DNA from: Nodosilinea sp. FACHB-131
Lineage (GTDB): Bacteria; Cyanobacteriota; Cyanobacteriia; Phormidesmidales; Phormidesmidaceae
Direction: 5' to 3'
DNA: 64,000 nt
NCBI RefSeq assembly: GCF_014695395.1
Contig: NZ_JACJOF010000033.1
Coordinates: 142,833 to 206,832, forward strand
Shown here: positions 33,480 to 41,725 of the stretch, one piece after another
Layout: each line of letters opens with the position of its first letter
Numbering within the stretch: the first letter of the stretch is position 1
The notes under the pieces: model-generated
What the model saw: only the letters and a program-made list of their open reading frames with translations
The model's database searches: none
Told to the model about the DNA's origin: nothing
Translations under genes and position numbers: made by a program

Positions 33480-33680
33480 ATGGCTTTAGAGATTGGCCAG
33501 AAGGTGAAAGTATCCCGTCTTCGCGATCGGGTTTCTAAGAATGTAGCGGCTTACCTCGGCAAGCGCGGTGTCGTGAGCCAGTTCAAAATGGTGGACGGCA
33601 GCGACGTTGGCGTCGTAGTCGAGTTTGAAGACAACTACACCACCTGGTTCTTTGAAGATGAGCTGTCTGCAATTCAGTAG
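33480..33680 (+). CDS. petP: cytochrome b6f complex subunit PetP
   Basis: A 66-residue SH3-like protein. The pattern EIGQKVKVSRLRDRVS (about 4-19) followed by FKMVDGSDVGVVVEFEDN and TTWFFEDEL matches cyanobacterial PetP, a peripheral cytoplasmic-side subunit that stabilises the b6f complex and affects linear electron flow. I chose the internal ATG. The 27 codons upstream (from 33399) are open but contain no homologous sequence, and GGAG is found 12 bases before the chosen ATG. No other photosynthesis gene adjoins it on this side. Confidence 0.88.
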   Translation: MALEIGQKVKVSRLRDRVSKNVAAYLGKRGVVSQFKMVDGSDVGVVVEFEDNYTTWFFEDELSAIQ

Positions 33681-33979
33681 CGGGCGGTTGCACTGAGGCG
33701 GTTTTTACAGCGGCTAGGCTCCCTGAATCATGTCGTTTGCCCTCTCTGATTGAGGGGGCAGGCGGCGATAGGCTTCTTAAATTTAGGGTTTTGAAAGCGA
33801 AGTAGAGGGAAAACCTGGAGCCGATCTCCTCTTTTAGAAAGATTTCAGCGCCATCAGGCCCCGAGATGATCGGTATTGATTCCCTTAGTCTAGGATGCAG
33901 GGCAGCTCCGCTCTAGTGCATCCTTGGCAAAAGCATGGGAGCAGCGACGACCTGACTAACGCAAAGGCCCCATTTTTCT
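33681..33979. other. 299-base intergenic region between petP and get3d
   Basis: No coding frame is convincing. It contains a hairpin at 33738-33760 (TGCCCTCT and AGGGGGCA, seven-base loop, one G-T pair) that may end petP transcription, though no T-run follows. Otherwise I see nothing definite. Confidence 0.5.
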
Positions 33980-35080
33980 ATGGCATTAATTCTCACCTAT
34001 CTGGGTAAGGGCGGCAGCGGCAGTACGACTGTAGCGATCGCCGCCGCAAAACAGCGGGCACGGGCCGGGCAGCGGGTGCTGCTGGCCATTCAAGATGTGA
34101 CGCCGGCTCCAGCGCTGCTGCTGGGTCAGCCCCTGACCGTTGAGCCTGGGGAGCTAGAGCCCAATCTGTGGGTCATGCAGTTTCAAAGCGCAGCGCTGCT
34201 GGAGCAAAGCTGGGATGAGGTTAAAGCCCTGGAATCTCAGTATCTGCGAACGCCCTTTCTTAAGGCGGTCTATGGTCAAGAGCTGGGGGTGATGCCGGGC
34301 ATGGACAGCGCCCTGGCTCTCAACACTCTACGGCAGCTCAACGCCAGCGATCGCTACGACGTGATCATCTACGACGGCAGCGATGCCCTGGCGACCCTGC
34401 GCATGCTGGGCATGCCCGAAATTTTAGATTGGTACCTGCGGCGGTTTCGCGGCGTGTTTCAACAGTCCGATGTGGGGCGGGTGTTGTCGCCCTTTCTGCA
34501 GCCCATGGCCGCAGCGGTGCTAGCGGTCGACTGGTCAGGGGATGTGCTCGACCAGCCCACCGGACAGGTGCGATCGCAGCTTGAGGAAGGTCGCCAGGCA
34601 GTCACCGACCCCAGCCGCATGGCCGCGTTCTTAGTCACAACGCCTACCCCTGGGTCGGTGGCGACGGCCCGCTACCTGTGGGGCAGCGCTCAGCAGATTG
34701 GCCTCACCGTAGGCGGCGTGGTGGTGAATGGGGGCTCCCTAGACGATGAGCAGGCGACAGCCTTTGCTCCCCTGCCCCAGGTGGCGCTGCCCTCGGTAGT
34801 AGAGCAGGGCTGGGAAAGCGCGATCGCCGCCCTGCCCGACCCGGCCCAGTGGGCGACGGCAGCTCCTCGCCCGGTTAGCATAGATGCGGCGGCTAAGACC
34901 GTGCGGCTCTTCTTACCCAGCTTTGACAAAACTCAGGTCAAGCTCACGCAGTATGGCCCCGAGGTCACGATTGAAGCGGGCGATCAGCGGCGCAACCTGC
35001 TGCTGCCTCCAGGGCTGCAGGGCAAAGCGGTAGCCGGAGCCAAGTTTCAAGATCAGCACCTGGTAATTTCCTTCAGCTAA
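33980..35080 (+). CDS. get3d: Get3d-type ArsA-fold ATPase with C-terminal alpha-crystallin-like domain
   Basis: 366-residue P-loop protein. Deviant Walker A at the N-terminus, GKGGSGSTT (residues 9-17), then the ArsA/Get3 fold with DVIIYDGSDALATL (about 128-141). The last 75 residues (VRLFLPSFDKTQVKLTQYG to DQHLVISFS) form an HSP20/alpha-crystallin-like beta domain. This combination is that of Get3d, a Get3 paralogue of cyanobacteria and plastids. Eukaryotic Get3 targets tail-anchored membrane proteins, but the client of Get3d is unsettled. It is directly upstream of chlG on the same strand, with about 210 bases between. Confidence 0.82.
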   Translation: MALILTYLGKGGSGSTTVAIAAAKQRARAGQRVLLAIQDVTPAPALLLGQPLTVEPGELEPNLWVMQFQSAALLEQSWDEVKALESQYLRTPFLKAVYGQELGVMPGMDSALALNTLRQLNASDRYDVIIYDGSDALATLRMLGMPEILDWYLRRFRGVFQQSDVGRVLSPFLQPMAAAVLAVDWSGDVLDQPTGQVRSQLEEGRQAVTDPSRMAAFLVTTPTPGSVATARYLWGSAQQIGLTVGGVVVNGGSLDDEQATAFAPLPQVALPSVVEQGWESAIAALPDPAQWATAAPRPVSIDAAAKTVRLFLPSFDKTQVKLTQYGPEVTIEAGDQRRNLLLPPGLQGKAVAGAKFQDQHLVISFS

Positions 35081-35289
35081 AGCGATCGCACGGCCTCCTT
35101 AGAGGGGAATCGCTGATGACGGCTCAATGTCACGGGTTGGCAGGAAAATCTTCCCCACTTCGATTGGGGTTTGATTCTGACCCGGAAAATGTGGCACCGT
35201 GAGTAGTGATCGCGATTCCCCCAGGGAAGGCTGGGCGATCGCCTAATTGTTGAGTGACCCTAGTTTTCGACCTGTAGCATTCCACCACC

Positions 35290-36327
35290 ATGGCTGAACC
35301 ACCGTCCTCCACTCCGGTCAACGACGCTCTAGACCAGACCCCTGCTGCTGAGATTGCTGCTGAAATCGCCCCCGAGGCCCAGGGCAACGCCGCTCGTCAG
35401 CTCTTAGGCATGAAGGGTGCCAAGTCGGGCGAGACCTCGATTTGGAAGATTCGGCTCCAGCTGATGAAGCCGATCACTTGGATCCCGTTGATTTGGGGCG
35501 TGGTGTGCGGAGCGGCCTCCTCCGGCAACTATCGTTGGAGTTTGGAGCACGTGCTGATCGCTGCTGCCTGCATGCTGTTTGCGGGGCCGCTGCTGACCGG
35601 CTACACCCAAACCCTCAACGACTTCTACGATCGCGAGATCGATGCCATCAACGAGCCCTACCGACCCATCCCCTCGGGGGCGATCTCCATTCCCCAGGTG
35701 GTGACCCAGATTCTGGTGCTGCTGGTGGCCGGTATCGCCATTGCCTTTAGCCTTGATCGCTGGGCGGGGCACAGCTTTCCAATTATCACCGCCCTGGCCA
35801 TTGGCGGCTCGTTCGTGTCGTATATCTACTCGGCCCCACCGTTGAAGCTGAAGCAGAACGGCTGGCTGGGCAACTACGCTCTGGGGGCCAGCTACATCGC
35901 GCTGCCCTGGTGGGCGGGCCATGCCCTGTTTGGCACTCTGACCTGGAAAATTGTGGTGCTCACCCTGTTCTATAGCCTAGCGGGCTTGGGCATTGCGGTG
36001 GTCAACGACTTTAAGAGCGTAGAGGGCGATCGCCAGATGGGCCTCAAGTCGCTGCCGGTGATGTTTGGTGTCACCACCGCCGCGTGGATTTGCGTACTGG
36101 CGATCGATATTTTTCAAGGAGGCGTTGCCGCCTACCTGATGGCTATTCACCAAAACCTCTACGCGGTGCTGCTGGTGCTGCTGATCATTCCCCAGATCAC
36201 CTTCCAAGACATGTATTTCCTGCGCGATCCTCTGGGAAACGACGTCAAATATCAGGCCAGCGCCCAGCCTTTTTTGGTGTTAGGTATGCTGGTAACAGGG
36301 CTGGCCTTGGGGCATACGGCGCTTTAG
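35290..36327 (+). CDS. chlG: chlorophyll synthase
   Basis: UbiA-family prenyltransferase joining chlorophyllide a with geranylgeranyl or phytyl diphosphate in the thylakoid membrane, the last step of chlorophyll synthesis. 345 residues: an N-terminal soluble stretch of about 50 residues, then eight or nine membrane helices. The Asp-rich motif is LNDFYDREIDAINEPYRPIP (about 112-131), and the second conserved segment VVNDFKSVEGDRQMGLKSLP is near 237-256. The N-terminal Ala/Glu-rich extension precedes the typical core. In other cyanobacteria the enzyme associates with the Hlip proteins and YidC. Confidence 0.95.
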   Translation: MAEPPSSTPVNDALDQTPAAEIAAEIAPEAQGNAARQLLGMKGAKSGETSIWKIRLQLMKPITWIPLIWGVVCGAASSGNYRWSLEHVLIAAACMLFAGPLLTGYTQTLNDFYDREIDAINEPYRPIPSGAISIPQVVTQILVLLVAGIAIAFSLDRWAGHSFPIITALAIGGSFVSYIYSAPPLKLKQNGWLGNYALGASYIALPWWAGHALFGTLTWKIVVLTLFYSLAGLGIAVVNDFKSVEGDRQMGLKSLPVMFGVTTAAWICVLAIDIFQGGVAAYLMAIHQNLYAVLLVLLIIPQITFQDMYFLRDPLGNDVKYQASAQPFLVLGMLVTGLALGHTAL

Positions 36328-36412
36328 GGATCCGCGTAATCACGGACTGTACCCTTGAAGAAATGGCCGAAACCCCATACAGTTCACAGAGGATGTGAAA
36401 GGCAACGCTGCT

Positions 36413-38806
36413 ATGGCTCGATCTTGGTTAACCCGGCTGCCGTTTCTTTCGAGGAAATCGTCGCGGCCCTCAGGGCGCAGCAGATCTAGGGGCGGTGTGG
36501 TCAATGGCTCACGGGTTTCTCCCCAGCGGGTAGAGCCCCAGTCTGGGCCATCGGGCGAAAAGCCAGAGTTACCGCGCAGCTATCGGCCGCTGTTTTTGCG
36601 CCCCCTGTTTTGGGCGGTGCTGCTGGCTGGGGCGGGCATAGCCGGAGGCGGCACCCGCGCCTACCGCGTGATCGAGGCGACGAACGCCAATTTGCCCGAC
36701 CCCAACCAGGCCCTCACCTACCAGCGCGACGGCACCATCACCATGACGTCGGCAGACGGGGTGATTTTGCAAAAGCTTGGCCCCGCCACCCGCGAAACGA
36801 TCACCTACGACGCCATGCCCCAGCACCTGGTGCAGGCGTTCATTGCTTCAGAAGACCAGCGCTTCTACGAGCACAACGGCGTTGACTACCGAGGCATTGC
36901 CCGCGCCGTCTGGGCTAACGTGCAGAACCGAGACTTAGTGGAAGGGGCCAGCACCATTACCCAACAGCTGGCTCGCATTGTCTTTCTCGACCAAGAGCGA
37001 AGCTTTCAGCGCAAGATCAAAGAAGCCATGATGGCCTCCAAGCTGGAAGAGAGCTTGACCAAAGAGCAAATTATCGAGCGCTACCTCAACCTGGTGTACT
37101 TGGGCTCTGGAGCCTATGGTGTAGCCGACGCCTCCTGGGTGTACTTCGGCAAAACCATCGACCAGCTCACCGTGGCCGAGGCCGCCATGATTGCCGGTAT
37201 GGCCCCAGCCCCCAGCCTGTATTCACCAACGGTGAATGTCGATGCGGCCCGCAGCCAGCGCAACCGGGTTATTCGCCGCATGTTGGCCACCGAGGCCATC
37301 AGCGGCGTTGAATCTGAAGAGGCGATCACGGCAGAGGTGGCGGTCACCCCCAACCAGCCCAAGTTTCTCTACAGCGAGTTTCCCTACTTCACGATTTACA
37401 TTCAAAAGCAATTGGAAGCGCTGCTGCCCCCTGACCAGCTAGAAGCAGGAGGGCTGACGGTAGAAACCACCCTCAACGTAGTTTGGCAGCGTCGGGCTGA
37501 GGAAACCGTTGAGGAGGCCGTCGCCGACTACAGCGGTTGGCAGAATGTGGGCCAGGTATCTCTAGTGGCGGTGGACCCCCGCAACGGCGAGATCAAAGCC
37601 ATGGTGGGGGGCACCGACTTCACCAGTGAAAACCAGTTCAACCGGGTGACCCAGGCGCAGCGACAGCCGGGCTCTACGTTTAAGACTTTTGTGTACGCAG
37701 CGGCGATCGCCGGCGGCATATCGCCCTACAGAAGTTACATGGATGCCCGCTACGTAGTTGACGGCTACGAGCCTAAGAACTACGGCAAAAACTACAGCGG
37801 CAACATGGATTTGCTCCAGGCCCTGCGCAACTCGGTCAACATTGTGGCGGTGAAGCTGCTGGTGGATGTGGGCTTTGACCCGGTGGTGAAACTAGCGGAG
37901 CGCATGGGCATTGAGTCGCCGCTGCTGCCCGCCTACTCCCTCGCTCTGGGCACCTCTGAGGTCAACCTGCTAGAGCTCACCAGCGCCTATGGCACCCTGG
38001 CCAACAAAGGCATTCATCGCCCTGCCCACGGCATTCGCCGGGTGCTGAACAGCAGCGGCGAGGTGATCTACGAGCGCCCTAACGAGTCGGAGCAAGCGAT
38101 CGATGCCGACAGCGCCGCCATTATGACCTGGATGCTGCGCGGTGTTGTGGAGGGCGGCACCGGCAGCAATGCCTACATAGGGCGGCCAGTAGCGGGCAAA
38201 ACCGGCACCTCCGAAGAGTATCGTGACCTGTGGTTCGTCGGCTACATTCCTCAGCTGGTGGCTGGCGTGTGGATGGGTAACGACGACAACACCCCTACCA
38301 GCGGCGCTAGCAGTATGGCCGCTGGGGTGTGGCGCAACTTTATGGCTAAGCTCACCGACGACATTCCCGTCGAGGAGTTTCCCAGCCTGCCTCGGCTGGG
38401 CGGGCGTGAAGGCACCATTACCCTCAGCCCGGTCAAACCCGGTCGCGTGGTGGCTGAAAATGGCCCGTCGCGATCGTCAGAGGCGGCCTCTAGCTCCGGT
38501 GGCGGGGAAAGCCGGCGATCGCGACGGTCGGAGAGTAGTTCTAACAGTGGCGGTGAAGCCGCAGCGCCTCCGGCACGAGCCTCTAACAATAGCTCCAGCA
38601 GCAGCCCACCAGCCTCACCCGAACCGGCAGCCCCGGCCCCTGTCGTTACGGAGGATCCCCCCGCAGCAGTGAACCCAGCCCCAGCCCCACCGGCTCCCGC
38701 CCCGGTAGCTCCCGCCCCACCGGCTCCTGCTCCCGCTCCGGCCCCACCGCCGCTTGTGGCGCCGCCGCCGCCCCTCGAAGCGCCGCCGCCAGCCGGTGGG
38801 GAATAG
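36413..38806 (+). CDS. class A penicillin-binding protein (PBP1A family)
   Basis: Bifunctional peptidoglycan glycosyltransferase and transpeptidase of about 797 residues. Basic cytoplasmic N-terminus and one membrane anchor (about 65-82). The glycosyltransferase domain has EDQRFYEHNGVDYRGIARA (about 144-162) and EGASTITQQL. The transpeptidase domain has the SxxK motif in PGSTFKTF, SxN in RNSVNIVA and KTGTS (about 595). The C-terminal about 150 residues are Ser- then Pro/Ala-rich (APAPVAPAPPAPAP), a low-complexity tail of unknown role. Start: ATG giving MARSWL; a GTG six codons upstream is possible. Cyanobacteria carry several of these enzymes. Confidence 0.93.
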   Translation: MARSWLTRLPFLSRKSSRPSGRSRSRGGVVNGSRVSPQRVEPQSGPSGEKPELPRSYRPLFLRPLFWAVLLAGAGIAGGGTRAYRVIEATNANLPDPNQALTYQRDGTITMTSADGVILQKLGPATRETITYDAMPQHLVQAFIASEDQRFYEHNGVDYRGIARAVWANVQNRDLVEGASTITQQLARIVFLDQERSFQRKIKEAMMASKLEESLTKEQIIERYLNLVYLGSGAYGVADASWVYFGKTIDQLTVAEAAMIAGMAPAPSLYSPTVNVDAARSQRNRVIRRMLATEAISGVESEEAITAEVAVTPNQPKFLYSEFPYFTIYIQKQLEALLPPDQLEAGGLTVETTLNVVWQRRAEETVEEAVADYSGWQNVGQVSLVAVDPRNGEIKAMVGGTDFTSENQFNRVTQAQRQPGSTFKTFVYAAAIAGGISPYRSYMDARYVVDGYEPKNYGKNYSGNMDLLQALRNSVNIVAVKLLVDVGFDPVVKLAERMGIESPLLPAYSLALGTSEVNLLELTSAYGTLANKGIHRPAHGIRRVLNSSGEVIYERPNESEQAIDADSAAIMTWMLRGVVEGGTGSNAYIGRPVAGKTGTSEEYRDLWFVGYIPQLVAGVWMGNDDNTPTSGASSMAAGVWRNFMAKLTDDIPVEEFPSLPRLGGREGTITLSPVKPGRVVAENGPSRSSEAASSSGGGESRRSRRSESSSNSGGEAAAPPARASNNSSSSSPPASPEPAAPAPVVTEDPPAAVNPAPAPPAPAPVAPAPPAPAPAPAPPPLVAPPPPLEAPPPAGGE

Positions 38807-38935
38807 GCCTTGAGGTAGAGAGTTAGGGTTTAACACAAGCCTACAGACCTCCCAAGGGTCAGACCTGGGGGTGATCCCTGGTAGTAACCTGCCGTCGTAG
38901 GATGATACACAACTGATTTTGGAGTTTAGTTAGCT

Positions 38936-39142
38936 ATGTCACTCTATTTTGCGACCGCAGCGACCGCAGGTGAGGCTGGTGCAGGTTCATCTCTTGTGCT
39001 GGTGTATGTAGTGGGCTTTATCGCCGCAGTTACCCTTGGCTCCGTCGCCTGGTATAACTCCAAGCGCCCCGCAGGTTGGGAAAACAAAGAGAAGCCTGAC
39101 TTCGTTCCTACCGTTGATGCAGAGGAAGGCAAAGAGGTCTAG
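38936..39142 (+). CDS. psb35: probable photosystem II assembly protein Psb35
   Basis: 68 residues with one membrane helix (about 19-41) and the strongly conserved-looking segment GSVAWYNSKRPAGWENKEKPD (helix end and cytoplasmic tail). It matches my memory of Psb35 (Ssl2148-type), which stabilises the CP47 assembly module and associated high-light-inducible proteins. The start is preceded by GGAG at 12 bases. It lies 130 bases after the PBP gene. Recognition is from memory of the family pattern, so moderate confidence. Confidence 0.65.
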   Translation: MSLYFATAATAGEAGAGSSLVLVYVVGFIAAVTLGSVAWYNSKRPAGWENKEKPDFVPTVDAEEGKEV

Positions 39143-39306
39143 ACCATCCGAAACCGCTACAGCTTCGGCCTCACCATAGGCTAGAGGCATTTGGGATGGC
39201 GTTCTAGCGATCGCGCTGCCGTCTGAGCTACGAGCTTGGGCGGCGTTTGTTTTAACTTTTTTGTTGCGGCCTGCCTTTGGTAGGGCAAGTCATCAGCTAG
39301 ACAATA

Positions 39307-39501
39307 TTAATCAACCACCCGCAGTCGTCCCTGACGAATCGCATCAAACACCCGCTGGGCCGTCGCATGGTCTTGATTGCTCAGAGTGGGTTGGCTGAGC
39401 AGAATCTCCATCAACTCTCGCTGCACTTGGCGACTTATGCGGCGTTCGGCAAAGATTTGATCGACGAGAGCTTTAAGCGACTGGCTAGTGGTTTGAGGCA
39501 T
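39307..39501 (-). CDS. small soluble hypothetical protein
   Basis: 64 residues from the ATG giving MPQTTSQSLKALVDQIF. Predicted as a few helices, rich in Arg/Gln (RRISRQVQRELMEILL), ending RQGRLRVVD. This type of short helical protein is common beside cyanobacterial genes, often annotated as hypothetical. An upstream ATG would add 13 hydrophobic residues and is less likely. No function is suggested by the context (psb35 and potC flank it). Confidence 0.55.
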   Translation of the reverse strand: MPQTTSQSLKALVDQIFAERRISRQVQRELMEILLSQPTLSNQDHATAQRVFDAIRQGRLRVVD

Positions 39502-39795
39502 AGTGACGACCTGAGCTATTGAGGCTATACCCAATATCACCTGTAACTCTCAATTAAAGAGTGATACAGCCTTTTGCCAAGCATGATCCTAAGCTGGTCA
39601 AACGGTGATAGAAAGCAGCTCTGGTTGTGGTTTAAATCACCACAAAACAGTTTCTATGCAGTAAGCGAGCCACTGCTGAATTGAGCGACACAAATTAATC
39701 AAGCCCAATGAGGTGAGCGGCCTGAATATTGCATTTCCTCTATAGAAGCTCAAACCTCCCAGCAGGTTCCCCAGACCGGCAGGTCGATTGTGGCC

Positions 39796-40590
39796 CTAGA
39801 TTTTCTGGCGCTGGCGATCGCCCCAATAGCGCACATATTCGGCTAGCCCAGCTAGCAGAGCCGAGCCCAAAATCAACATCACGCTCAGGGCGTTGATGTC
39901 GGGCTTGACGCCAGTGCGTACCCGGCTAAAGATTTCGATGGGCAGAGGGTTAGCACCGCCCCCAGCGGTAAAGCTAGAGATCAGCAGGTCGTCCATGCTG
40001 AGCACAAAGGCCAGCAGACAGCCTGCCAGAATACCGGGCGCTAGCTGGGGTAGCAGCACTTTGAGCATCGCCTGGGTATGGGTTGCCCCCAGATCTAGAG
40101 CAGCTTCTTCGAGGTTGGGGTCGAGGCGCTGGATGCGGCTAGACACCACCACCGCAATGTAGGCCAGGCAAAATACCATATGCGCGGCGATGATGGTGCC
40201 CAGGCTGAGGGGCACCGCTACCGATGCCAAAAAAACTAGGGTTGCCACCGCGATCGCAATGTCAGGAATAATCAGCGGCAGATACGACATGCCTCGATAT
40301 AGCCCTTTGCCCGGAAACCGGTGACGGGCCAGACCAATCGCCATCAGGGTGCCCAGCACCGCCGAAATCGCCACGGCCACGATCGCGATGACCAAACTGT
40401 CCTGCAGGGCCGCCAGCAGACGGCGATCGCTAAACAGCGCCCGGTACCACCGCAGGCTAAAGCCCCCCCAGCTCGCGCTGTAGCGCGAGTCACTGAAGCT
40501 ATACGCCCCCAGCACAATGATTGGGAAGTACATGAAGGCGTACATCAGCGCGGTGAAGAGGCTAGGCCAGGTGACGGGGCGGGAGGGCAT
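39796..40590 (-). CDS. potC: spermidine/putrescine ABC transporter permease PotC
   Basis: Second membrane subunit of the polyamine importer, 264 residues with six membrane helices. The family features are YFPIIVLGAYSFSDSRYSAS near the N-terminus and the ATPase-contact loop EAALDLGATHTQAMLKVLLP (about 169-188). Downstream of potB by 108 bases, last in the order potA-potD-potB-potC. A C-rich repeat lies directly upstream of the start codon. Confidence 0.92.
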   Translation of the reverse strand: MPSRPVTWPSLFTALMYAFMYFPIIVLGAYSFSDSRYSASWGGFSLRWYRALFSDRRLLAALQDSLVIAIVAVAISAVLGTLMAIGLARHRFPGKGLYRGMSYLPLIIPDIAIAVATLVFLASVAVPLSLGTIIAAHMVFCLAYIAVVVSSRIQRLDPNLEEAALDLGATHTQAMLKVLLPQLAPGILAGCLLAFVLSMDDLLISSFTAGGGANPLPIEIFSRVRTGVKPDINALSVMLILGSALLAGLAEYVRYWGDRQRQKI

Positions 40591-40625
40591 GGGGAGGTGG
40601 ATGGGTAGGAGGGTGGAGGGTGGGT
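40591..40625 (-). repeat. C-rich repeat directly upstream of the potC start codon
   Basis: On the sense (minus) strand it reads CCCACCCTCCACCCTCC, then TACCCATCCACCTCCCC, ending at the ATG. Same core and orientation as the other four arrays. Only the C-rich block is present here; the potB stop side of the 108-base gap has no G-rich companion. Confidence 0.8.
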
Positions 40626-40698
40626 TAAGTCGTGGTAGCGATCACAGTTCGACAAATCTTGGGTGCGAGCTGTGAATTAACACCTTTAGAGGCGAACC

Positions 40699-41601
40699 TC
40701 AGGCTTCGGTGATGGTGTTGCGATCGCCGTAACGAATTAGGAGAGCGATCGCTAGGCTCACCGCCAAAATCAGTACCATGCTAAGGGCTGAGCCAAATCC
40801 CCAGGCGCGGGTAGGACCGAGAAACTGGTTGTAAATTAGCCGCGAAATATTCATCGACGAGGCGCCACCAAGCAGCGTGGGCACTACAAAATCGCTGAGG
40901 GTGCTAATGAACACCAGCAGGCTGGCGGCGGCGATGCCGGGTAGGGTTTGGGGTACGGTAATTTTCCAAAAGCTTTGGCGGGGGGTAGCCCCCAGGTCAG
41001 CAGCCGCTTCTAACAACCGCGTGTCGAGCTTTTCGAGCGAGGCGTAGAGAATCAGCACCATATAGGGCAAAAAGCTGTAGGTGAGGCCAATGAACACCGC
41101 CGTAGGTGTGTTTAGCCAGTTTTGGGCGGGCAGCCCGATCGCCGCCAGCATCGCATTGAGCACGCCGCTGGGGCGCAGAATGGTCGTCCAGGCGTAGGCC
41201 CGCAGCAGCGACGATGTCCACAGGGGCAGAATAAAGGCCACCAATAGTAGGTTGCGCCAGCGCTGGGGCGACATCAGCGCCAGCCAGTAGGCCACCGGAA
41301 ACCCCAGCAGCAGGCACAGCGCCGTGGAGCCGACCGCAAACGCCACCGATCGCCCGATCACCCGCAGATACACCGGCTGCAAAATTTGCAGGTAGTTACC
41401 CAGGCCGTAGCCACCGCTGGGCTGCCCCAGCCGCAGCCCCGGCACCAGGCTGATCTCAAGAATCAGCAGGGTGGGCAGCACCAGCAGCACCAGCAGCCAC
41501 ACCCCCGCTGGCCCCAGCAGCGTCACCGGTCCCAGCCAGCGCCGGGGAGCGAGGCGATCGGTCCAGGTTACAGCGGGAGTAGGTGAGGGGGCAGGGGTCA
41601 T
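40699..41601 (-). CDS. potB: spermidine/putrescine ABC transporter permease PotB
   Basis: First membrane subunit of the polyamine importer, 300 residues, six membrane helices after a basic/Pro-rich N-terminus. Diagnostic segments are WTSSLLRAYAWTTILRPSG (about 130-148) and the EAA loop LEAAADLGATPRQSFWKITV (about 196-215). It precedes potC on the same strand. The start codon directly abuts a C-rich repeat. Confidence 0.92.
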   Translation of the reverse strand: MTPAPSPTPAVTWTDRLAPRRWLGPVTLLGPAGVWLLVLLVLPTLLILEISLVPGLRLGQPSGGYGLGNYLQILQPVYLRVIGRSVAFAVGSTALCLLLGFPVAYWLALMSPQRWRNLLLVAFILPLWTSSLLRAYAWTTILRPSGVLNAMLAAIGLPAQNWLNTPTAVFIGLTYSFLPYMVLILYASLEKLDTRLLEAAADLGATPRQSFWKITVPQTLPGIAAASLLVFISTLSDFVVPTLLGGASSMNISRLIYNQFLGPTRAWGFGSALSMVLILAVSLAIALLIRYGDRNTITEA

Positions 41602-41719
41602 AGGGGAATGGGGATGGATGGATAGGGAGTGGATGGGTGGGTAGGGAGTACGGGCTGTTACTGCTTCATTCCTCTATCTAGTTAGCCCACCCATCCACCC
41701 GTCTACCCATCCACCCATA
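41602..41719 (-). repeat. paired G-rich and C-rich repeats filling the potD-potB gap
   Basis: Reading on the minus strand: after the potD stop comes a G-rich block (41719-41686, with GGGTGGATGGGTAGACGGG), then about 36 ordinary bases, then a C-rich block (41649-41602, with CCCTACCCACCCATCCACTC) ending at the potB ATG. The two blocks are in inverted orientation and could fold back on each other in the transcript between the two genes. Confidence 0.85.
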
Positions 41720-41725
41720 TCCTCC

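Noticed and set aside
33681..33979. Possible small RNA downstream of petP
   Set aside because: Only one modest hairpin without a T-run and no promoter-like sequence before it; not enough to call an RNA gene.
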